DNA of 64,000 bases, taken from Curtobacterium sp. MCJR17_055 (lineage in GTDB: Bacteria > Actinomycetota > Actinomycetes > Actinomycetales > Microbacteriaceae). How positions within the stretch are numbered: the first letter of the stretch is position 1; each line of letters opens with the position of its first letter. The translations under genes and the position numbers were made by a program. Positions 58,376-64,000 of this stretch are shown here, in pieces. The stretch covers positions 124,001-188,000 of the forward strand of contig NZ_QKLF01000005.1 of assembly GCF_003224335.1 (NCBI RefSeq). The letters are read 5' to 3'. The notes below the pieces were generated by a model. It saw nothing but the letters and a program-made list of their open reading frames with translations. It was not told the origin of the DNA and searched no databases.

Positions 58376-58876
58376 CTACCCCACGCGGTGGAGCCAGACG
58401 ACCGGGTTGCCCTCGGCCGCGTGCCGGAAGGGCTCGAGCTCGTCGTCCCATGCCTGACCGAGCGCGAGTCGCAGTTCGCGGTGCAGGTCGAGGGCGTTGC
58501 TGCCGGCGACCTCCATGGCGTAGCGGACCCGGTCCTCGGGGACGACCATGTTGCCGGTGACGTCGGTCTGCGCGTAGAAGACGCCGAGGTCCGGCGTGTG
58601 CATCCACCGGCCGCCGTCGGAATGAGCGGTGGCGTCCTCGGTGACCTCGAACCGCAGGTGCTCCCAACCGCGCAGGGCGGAGGCGATCGCCGCGCCGGAC
58701 CCGACGGGGCCGGACCAGGTGAACTCGGTGCGACGTGAGCCGTCGAGCGCGGGCTGGTCGAGCCACGAGAAGTTCACGGCGCGGTTCATCGCGCGACCTG
58801 CCGCCCATTCGACGTGCGGGCAGAGCGCGCGTGGTGAGGAGTGCACGTAGAGCACTCCTGACGTTGTCCCAGTCAC
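58376..58876 (-). CDS. DUF3145 family protein
   Basis: 166 aa from the GTG with GGAGG upstream. VLYVHSSPRALCPHVEWAAG at the N-terminus, FSWLDQPALDGSRRTEFTWS and the C-terminal LGQAWDDELEPFRHAAEGNP are recognisable DUF3145 sequence. The family is restricted to actinobacteria and highly conserved; its function is unknown. Its place beside the fatty-acid operon recurs in related genomes as far as I recall. Confidence 0.9.
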   Translation of the reverse strand: MTGTTSGVLYVHSSPRALCPHVEWAAGRAMNRAVNFSWLDQPALDGSRRTEFTWSGPVGSGAAIASALRGWEHLRFEVTEDATAHSDGGRWMHTPDLGVFYAQTDVTGNMVVPEDRVRYAMEVAGSNALDLHRELRLALGQAWDDELEPFRHAAEGNPVVWLHRVG

Positions 58877-59040
58877 GATTCCTCCGATCGTCAGGTGCGA
58901 CTTCCCCATCGACCTGGACTGCGGAGGACCCGTTCGGGACCATCGGTATGCGATTGTGATGTCCCGCAGGACAAGCTCATCATGCCAGCTGCCGACCGGG
59001 AACGGCAAGCACCCGGACGAAGACCGTGGAGCCCGATCCC

Positions 59041-60174
59041 CTACGCCAGTTCCTGACGCGGGTAGATGACCTTCTGCACGATGATGATCACCGACGCTGC
59101 TGCCGGCACGGCCACGAGCGCGCCGAGCACCCCGCCCACCGTCGCTCCGGCGACCGCGGCGATGACCACGAGGGCCCCGGGGACCTGCACGGCCCGCGAC
59201 ATGATGCGCGGCGAGATGATGTACGCCTCGACCTGCATGTACACGAGGTAGTAGATCGCCGCAGCCAGTGCCGTCGCCGGCGAGGCGAACAGGCAGAGCA
59301 ACGAGATGAGCACCGCGGCGCCGATCGTGCCGACGAGCGGGATGAGCGACCCGAGGAACGCGAACGTCGCCAGCAGCACGGGCAGGGGCGCTCCGATGAT
59401 GAGCAACCAGATGATGCTCAGCACACCGTTGATGCCGGCCTGGGTGATCTGGCCGACGACGTAGCGGCCCACCGACGACGTGACCTCCTCGCTCACCGCG
59501 ACGAAGTTCTCCCGACGGGACGCCGGCACGAACCGGTACGCCATCGTCTTCAGGCCGCGCATCGACGCCAGGAAGTACAGCATCAGGATGATGACGATGA
59601 GGGCACCGGTCAGGCCGGAGAGGATGCCACTGCCGACGGCGAGGATCCCGCCGCCGAGGGAGAGCAGGTTGCCGGGGTTCTCGACGAACTTCTGCGCGGA
59701 CTCCAGTGCGTGGTCGACGTCGAACGACCCCTCGAACTGTCGCGAGAGGTCCTGCACCCAGCCCTGTCGTGAGATGTCGTCCACGATCTCGGGGAAGTTC
59801 TGGACGAGGTTCGTGGCCTGTTCCACCAGCAGCGGCACGATCGCGAAGACGACCCCGACGAACGCGCCGAGCACCGCGACGACGACGACGAGGATCGCCG
59901 ACCACCGCGGGATGTACCGCTCGAGCAGGGTCACGAGTGGGTCGAGGCCGAGCGCGATGAACAGCGCGACGCCGATGTAGACGAGGACGGTGCTCAGCTC
60001 GTGGATGAGCGTGCCGGCCAACAGTGCGACGAGCACACCGATCGCCCCCATGAACCCGATGCGGAAGGCGTTGACGCGCACACCGGTGCCGGCCCGGCTC
60101 ACCTCGAACATCACGTTCGGGGTGGGCGCGTGACTCGTGTCTTCGGGAGGGCGCTTCTTGGACGGCAGGTGCAC
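59041..60174 (-). CDS. AI-2E family transporter / permease
   Basis: 377 aa, about eight membrane helices in the AI-2E (PerM/TqsA) arrangement. N-terminal helices from GFMGAIGVLVALLAGTLIHE on, a central helical soluble part (NFPEIVDDISRQGWVQDLSR), and C-terminal GFLGSLIPLVGT-like and GGVLGALVAVPAAASVII motifs. The family includes transporters of quorum signals and Na+/H+ exchangers; which applies here is open. It lies directly downstream of tRNA-CAT on the same strand. Confidence 0.9.
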   Translation of the reverse strand: MHLPSKKRPPEDTSHAPTPNVMFEVSRAGTGVRVNAFRIGFMGAIGVLVALLAGTLIHELSTVLVYIGVALFIALGLDPLVTLLERYIPRWSAILVVVVAVLGAFVGVVFAIVPLLVEQATNLVQNFPEIVDDISRQGWVQDLSRQFEGSFDVDHALESAQKFVENPGNLLSLGGGILAVGSGILSGLTGALIVIILMLYFLASMRGLKTMAYRFVPASRRENFVAVSEEVTSSVGRYVVGQITQAGINGVLSIIWLLIIGAPLPVLLATFAFLGSLIPLVGTIGAAVLISLLCLFASPATALAAAIYYLVYMQVEAYIISPRIMSRAVQVPGALVVIAAVAGATVGGVLGALVAVPAAASVIIIVQKVIYPRQELA

Positions 60175-60175
60175 G

Positions 60176-60250
60176 TAGGGCGGGCGGGACTTGAACCCGC
60201 GAATCGTTCGGTTATGAGCCGACTGCCTTGACCAGCTTGGCTACCGCCCC
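60176..60250 (-). tRNA. tRNA with anticodon CAT (elongator Met or Ile2)
   Basis: 75 nt. Acceptor GGGGCGG pairs with CCGCCCT, the D-stem is GCC/GGC, the anticodon loop is CTCATAA, and the T-loop is TTCAAGT. The anticodon stem has one mismatch at its base. CAT alone cannot separate Met from lysidine-modified Ile. Its first 10 nt overlap the 3' end of the upstream glycosyltransferase gene. Confidence 0.88.
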
Positions 60251-61473
60251 TCGGGGCCAGCGGCCACCGGCTCCCCACGATACAGCGCCTCGAACGTGGA
60301 GAGGGTGCGGTTGATGTCGTGTGCCTCGATCATCGTCAGGCTGCGTGCGCGCATGCGGGCGTACTCGTCGTCGGGCGCGGTGAGCACCGCGGCGAGCTTC
60401 GCGGCGAGGTCGTGCTCGTCGCCCGGCGCGAACAGGGCGCCATTGCCGTCGACGAGGTGCGGGAGCGCCATCGCGTGCGCCGCGACGACGGGCAGCCCGG
60501 AGGCCATCGCCTCGAGCGAGGAGATGCTCTGCAGCTCGGCCGTCGACGGCATCACGAACACGGTGCCCTCGGTCAGGGTGCGGAGCTTGACCTCGTCGGG
60601 GACGAACCCGAGGAAGCGCACCCGGTCCTCGACACCGAGCTCCTGCGCGAGCGCGGTGAGCTTCGGGATCATGTCGCCGTCGCCGACGATCGTGAAACGG
60701 GCGTCGAGCGCGGCGGGCAGGAGCGGCAGCGCACGGATGACGACGTCGAGGTTCTTCTCGGGCGCGACCCGGCCGACGAACACGATGTCGTTGCCGGCGG
60801 GCCGTCCGGTCGCCGGCGTGTACCGGGTGGCGTCGATCCCGCACGAGATGGCGAGCACCGGCTGCCCGGCGATCGCGTCGCGCAGGTAGTCGGCGGCGAG
60901 CTCGGTGGGCGTCGTGATCGCCTCGGCGAGCCGGTAGGTCTTCGCCGCGTCCCGCCAGGCGATCTTGAGCGCGATGGGCGTCGTCCGCTTGCCGAAGGGC
61001 GTGTACTCGAGCAGGTTCTCGGGCATGAAGTGGTTCGTGCCGATGATCCGGATGCCCCGGTCGTGTGCCTCGCGGGCGACGCCGCGGCCGACCACGATGT
61101 GGGACTGGATGTGCACGACGTCGGGCTGCAGTGCGTCGATGACCGGGGCCGTGTGCTTGCGGACCGTCCACGGCCACGCGAACCGGTACCAGGCGTGTGC
61201 CGGCCAGCGGTACGAGGCCAGCCGGTGGACGGTCAGCGTGACGCCGCGGTACTCCTCGTCGAAGGAGCCGTGGTGCGTCCGGTTCCAGGACGGGGCGATG
61301 ACGTGCACCTCGTGCCCGCGCTGCGCGAGCCCGACCGCGAGTTCCTCGGTGAAGGTCGCCGCACCGTTCACGTCGGGCGCGAAGGTGTCGGCGGCGATGA
61401 GCACCCGCAGCGGCCGTCGCCCCCCGGTGGCGGCCGTGGTGTCGGTCGTCTCGGTCCTGGCGTCTGCTGACAC
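60241..61473 (-). CDS. GT4-family glycosyltransferase (mannosyltransferase-like)
   Basis: 410 aa from GTG 61473. GT-B fold: N-terminal VLIADTFAPDVNGAATFTEE (residue numbering from about 21), VVHIQSHIVVGRG, then the donor half DIVFVGRVAPEKNLDVVIRA and the E-x7-E motif region ELQSISSLEAMASGLPVV. It resembles MgtA/PimB-type mannosyl or glucosyl transferases for envelope glycolipids. The last codon and stop (TAG) lie in the 5' end of tRNA-CAT, on the same strand. Confidence 0.9.
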   Translation of the reverse strand: MSADARTETTDTTAATGGRRPLRVLIAADTFAPDVNGAATFTEELAVGLAQRGHEVHVIAPSWNRTHHGSFDEEYRGVTLTVHRLASYRWPAHAWYRFAWPWTVRKHTAPVIDALQPDVVHIQSHIVVGRGVAREAHDRGIRIIGTNHFMPENLLEYTPFGKRTTPIALKIAWRDAAKTYRLAEAITTPTELAADYLRDAIAGQPVLAISCGIDATRYTPATGRPAGNDIVFVGRVAPEKNLDVVIRALPLLPAALDARFTIVGDGDMIPKLTALAQELGVEDRVRFLGFVPDEVKLRTLTEGTVFVMPSTAELQSISSLEAMASGLPVVAAHAMALPHLVDGNGALFAPGDEHDLAAKLAAVLTAPDDEYARMRARSLTMIEAHDINRTLSTFEALYRGEPVAAGPEGR

Positions 61474-61643
61474 GGCGGGGGTCGTCCTCTCGTCGCGGTC
61501 ACCGGCGCGCGTCCTGACGGACGGCCGGTCTGGTCGGTTCGGAACGCTACCGCACCCCTCTGGCCGCCCGCCTCCGCCGCGCGGCTGACCCGGGTCATCC
61601 CCCGGGGTCGCGCCGGACGGGAGGCACGCCTCCCGTCCGCCCG

Positions 61644-62558
61644 TCAGCGGCGGGTGTCGGGGTGGTGCTTCGCGAGCAGGAACACGCCCGTGATCGCGAT
61701 CGCCCCGGCGACGAGGAAGCCGATGCCGGCGCCGACCGGCGCCCCGGCGGCCTCGTCGAGGACGATCACGCCGATGCCGACGGCGACGATGGGGTCGACG
61801 ACCGTGAGGCCGGCGATGACCAGGTCGGCCGAACCGCTGGAGTACGCGTTCTGCACGAAGTACGCTCCGACAGCCGAGGCGACGACGACCCCCACGATCG
61901 CGAACACCGTCACCCAGTCGAACGTGCCGTTCACGATGCGGTTCAGCGTGACCTTGGCGAGCGTCGCGACGAAGCCGTACAGGACCCCGGCGCCGATGAT
62001 GTAGTACAGCGCGTTCCGCCGCTTGGCCACGAGCCGGAACGACACCACGACGAGCCCCAGCACGACCGCCAGGACCACGAGGACGGTGATGAGCTGCCCG
62101 CGCCCGATCGGGCTCTCCCGGCCGTACAGCGCGGCGATGAGCACGAACAGGCCGACGCCGCCGATGCACGTCCACACCGCCCGACGTGCCCGGGTGCCGA
62201 GCGGGACGCCGCTGCTGCGGGACGAGAACCACGTCGTCACCACCAGGGCGACCGCACCGAGGGGCTGGACGACGATGAGCGGCGCGTAGGTGATGCTGAC
62301 GAGCTGCAGCACGATGGCGGCACCGAGCATGAGCGTGCCGAGCACCCAGTTGCCGCTGCCGAGCAGGGCCAGGACGTGTCGGACGGACAGGCCCTTCGAC
62401 TGCTGCCCCAGCCGGGCCTCGACGCGCTGGACGCCGCGGCTCTGGAACTGCGCACCGAGCGACAGGAACACCGCACCGACCAGTGCCACGGGGATCATCA
62501 GGGCCTGGAACGGGGTCAGGTTCTGCACCACGTCGGGGATCGGCAGGTCCGGTGTCAC
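61644..62558 (-). CDS. DMT-superfamily membrane protein
   Basis: 304 aa with nine to ten hydrophobic helices. VLGTLMLGAAIVLQLVSITY, then APLIVVQPLGAVALVVTTWF and the C-terminal DPIVAVGIGVIVLDEAAGAP match the EamA/DMT drug-metabolite transporter repeats (PL..V conserved). Substrate unknown. It stands alone, divergent from the deformylase gene. Confidence 0.82.
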   Translation of the reverse strand: MTPDLPIPDVVQNLTPFQALMIPVALVGAVFLSLGAQFQSRGVQRVEARLGQQSKGLSVRHVLALLGSGNWVLGTLMLGAAIVLQLVSITYAPLIVVQPLGAVALVVTTWFSSRSSGVPLGTRARRAVWTCIGGVGLFVLIAALYGRESPIGRGQLITVLVVLAVVLGLVVVSFRLVAKRRNALYYIIGAGVLYGFVATLAKVTLNRIVNGTFDWVTVFAIVGVVVASAVGAYFVQNAYSSGSADLVIAGLTVVDPIVAVGIGVIVLDEAAGAPVGAGIGFLVAGAIAITGVFLLAKHHPDTRR

Positions 62559-62597
62559 GGGTCGAGGCTATCCGACCCGCGCGGATACCCTGGGAGC

Positions 62598-63173
62598 ATG
62601 CCCGTCCTGCCGATCCGGATCACCGGTGACCCCGTCCTGCACACCCCCGCGACCGAGGTGACCGTCTTCGACGATGCCCTCCGCGCACTCGTGGCCGACA
62701 TGGTCGAGACGATGGACCTCGCTCCCGGTGTCGGCCTCGCCGGTCCTCAGGTCGGTGTCGGCAAGCGGCTGTTCGTCTACTCGTGGACGGACGACGACGG
62801 CGTGCTGTGGCGGGGTGTCGCGGTCAACCCGGTGCTGTGGACGACTCCCCCGCTGCCGGAGTCGGTGGAGGAGCTCGACGAGGACGAGGAGTCCGAGGGG
62901 TGCCTGTCGATCCCCGGGGAGCGCTTCCCGCTGCGCCGGTCGGAGGGCGCCCTCCTCCGCGCGGTCGACGAGTACGGCGAACCCTTCGAGATCGAGGCGC
63001 ACGGGTGGCTCGCCCGGGTGTTCCAACACGAGTACGACCACCTGGACGGCCTGCTGTACGCGGACCGGCTGGTGCACCCGTACGCGAAGCAGGCGCAGAA
63101 GGCCGTGCGGAAGAACAGCTGGGGCGGTCCGGGGAAGTCGTGGCTGCCGGGTCGGGACCACCCCGAGGGCTGA
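62598..63173 (+). CDS. def: Peptide deformylase
   Basis: 191 aa. The three metal-site motifs are GVGLAGPQVG, EGCLSIPG and HEYDHLDG (HExxH equivalent), in order. It removes the formyl group from nascent proteins and binds Fe2+ or Zn2+. A -10-like TACCCT ends 7 bp before the ATG, so the message may be leaderless. Confidence 0.96.
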   Translation: MPVLPIRITGDPVLHTPATEVTVFDDALRALVADMVETMDLAPGVGLAGPQVGVGKRLFVYSWTDDDGVLWRGVAVNPVLWTTPPLPESVEELDEDEESEGCLSIPGERFPLRRSEGALLRAVDEYGEPFEIEAHGWLARVFQHEYDHLDGLLYADRLVHPYAKQAQKAVRKNSWGGPGKSWLPGRDHPEG

Positions 63174-63209
63174 ACGCTCCACCGGCACACCGCGTCCGGC
63201 AGCCGGGCG

Positions 63210-63722
63210 TCAGCCCCGGTACGTGTCCAGGGCGTCCCGGAGCCGGCCGATCTCGGGGTGCCCCGGGCAGTAGCGCTCGAGCCCGGCCGCCAGGTGCGCC
63301 TGCGACCGGCTCGTCACGGCACCCGTCCACGGCGCCGTCCCGCTGACGGCGCACGCTGCCGCGAGCTGTTCGAGCGTCGCGTCGCCCTCCGTGGCGGCCA
63401 GGGCGGACCGCTGCTGCTCCGACGGCTCGGTGCCCGTGATCGGTGCCGCCGTGCACGAGGTCCTGCCGTCCTCCCAGACGGCCGCGGCGGTCGTGTAGGT
63501 CTCGGTCTCCGGTCCGTCGCCGACGGCGCAGGTGAAGGCGAACACGATCGGTGCCGACCCGCTCGGGCCGGACGTCGCGGAACTCGCGGACGACGTCGGT
63601 TCCTCCGCGACCGCGCGGTCTGTCAGGTCGTCGGCCGAGGAGCACCCGGTGAGCGCCGTCACGGCGAGCCCGAGCGCCAGCACGGCGACGGTGGTCGCGG
63701 AGCGGCGGGGACGACGGGGCAC
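63210..63722 (-). CDS. Small secreted lipoprotein of unknown function
   Basis: 170 aa. The signal VLALGLAVTALTGCSS has a lipobox (LTGC). A Ser/Ala-rich linker precedes a domain with four further Cys residues (FTCAV, TSCTA, AACAV, RYCPG), probably two disulphides. Helical C-terminal segment with HLAAGLERYCPGHPEIGRLR. Family not recognised. It converges on the deformylase gene. Confidence 0.8.
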   Translation of the reverse strand: MPRRPRRSATTVAVLALGLAVTALTGCSSADDLTDRAVAEEPTSSASSATSGPSGSAPIVFAFTCAVGDGPETETYTTAAAVWEDGRTSCTAAPITGTEPSEQQRSALAATEGDATLEQLAAACAVSGTAPWTGAVTSRSQAHLAAGLERYCPGHPEIGRLRDALDTYRG

Positions 63723-63850
63723 CTGTGGACGTTAACAGCATCGGGCGGACGATCGGCTGAGGATGCGCACCACGGCGCCCGGGAACCGCAGGCCCGCGCC
63801 GTGCGGCACACGAGTCGGGCCAGGACGGGCGAGCCGGGCCGGAACGCAAG

Positions 63851-63878
63851 AGGCCCCCACCCCGGAGGGTGAGGGCCT
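63851..63878 (-). terminator. Terminator after tRNA-Asn
   Basis: 63851-63862 pairs with 63867-63878 over 12 bp with one mismatch around a CGGA loop, 4 bp past the tRNA 3' end. The 160 bp between this lipoprotein promoter side and the tRNA holds no gene. Confidence 0.7.
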
Positions 63879-63882
63879 GTCG

Positions 63883-63955
63883 CTCCCCGAGTTGGACTCG
63901 AACCAACAACCTGCCGGTTAACAGCCGGCTGCTCTGCCAATTGAGCTATCGAGGA
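63883..63955 (-). tRNA. tRNA-Asn (anticodon GTT)
   Basis: 73 nt. Acceptor TCCTCGA pairs with TCGGGGA, the anticodon loop is TGTTAAC closed by CCGGC/(G)CCGG pairing, the T-loop is TTCGAGT and the discriminator is G. No CCA is encoded. Confidence 0.97.
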
Positions 63956-64000
63956 TCACTGTGTCCTCCGCTGGAGAGCGGTTGAACAGCGGGTAACAGC

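Overview
The window is a high-GC (about 70 percent) actinobacterial chromosome segment. The gene set points to Microbacteriaceae and looks Curtobacterium-like: a homodimeric AceE, a FasR/fabD/fabH/acpP/fabF cluster, a DUF3145 protein, many GTG starts and many start sites that look leaderless. The genus is inferred from gene content and style only.

Layout. (1) 0.05-5.5 kb: a very large secreted GH81 beta-1,3-glucanase with three discoidin-type domains. (2) 5.6-16.4 kb: an oxidoreductase, hydrolase and SnoaL-like cluster with MarR and LuxR/LAL regulators, an ABC exporter and a GT1 glycosyltransferase. A 20-bp palindromic element recurs in front of three of its transcription units. (3) 16.4-21.9 kb: TetR with a divergent membrane protein, a fatty-acid desaturase, an acyl-CoA synthetase and an unknown protein. 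(4) 21.9-25.5 kb: a tightly overlapping FecBCD-type metal/metallophore ABC operon that contains a SAM methyltransferase and starts at a Fur/Zur-like box. (5) 26.2-46.7 kb: an integration hot spot at the 3' end of tRNA-Val(TAC) with three copies of the attachment sequence. The outer pair bounds a 2.3-kb segment with one foreign-looking secreted protein. The inner pair bounds an apparently complete 18,063-bp siphovirus-type prophage. (6) 46.8-64 kb: cell-envelope proteins, a frameshifted alpha/beta hydrolase, peroxiredoxin, aceE, the type II fatty-acid synthesis operon, DUF3145, an AI-2E family permease, tRNA-CAT, a GT4 glycosyltransferase, a DMT transporter, peptide deformylase, a lipoprotein and tRNA-Asn.

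The prophage is the most interesting part. Its lytic genes form one leftward operon, in order: excisionase-like HTH, replication initiator with an embedded origin, small early genes, HNH-kinase fusion, terminases, portal, protease-capsid fusion, connectors, tail, lysis, SGNH tail fibre. Its rightward side carries a 49-aa acidic protein and an XRE repressor whose 3' end lies in the attachment core. Integration replaces a Lys codon with TAA and removes a 22-residue tail ending in RELAVA. In the circular phage genome the long repressor, a 62-aa Cys-rich protein and the integrase (which ends in RRVAA) would be joined by TGATG and GTGA overlaps. This is the arrangement expected of an integration-dependent immunity switch.

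The calls rest on reading the sequence and recognising families. No database search or folding calculation was run.
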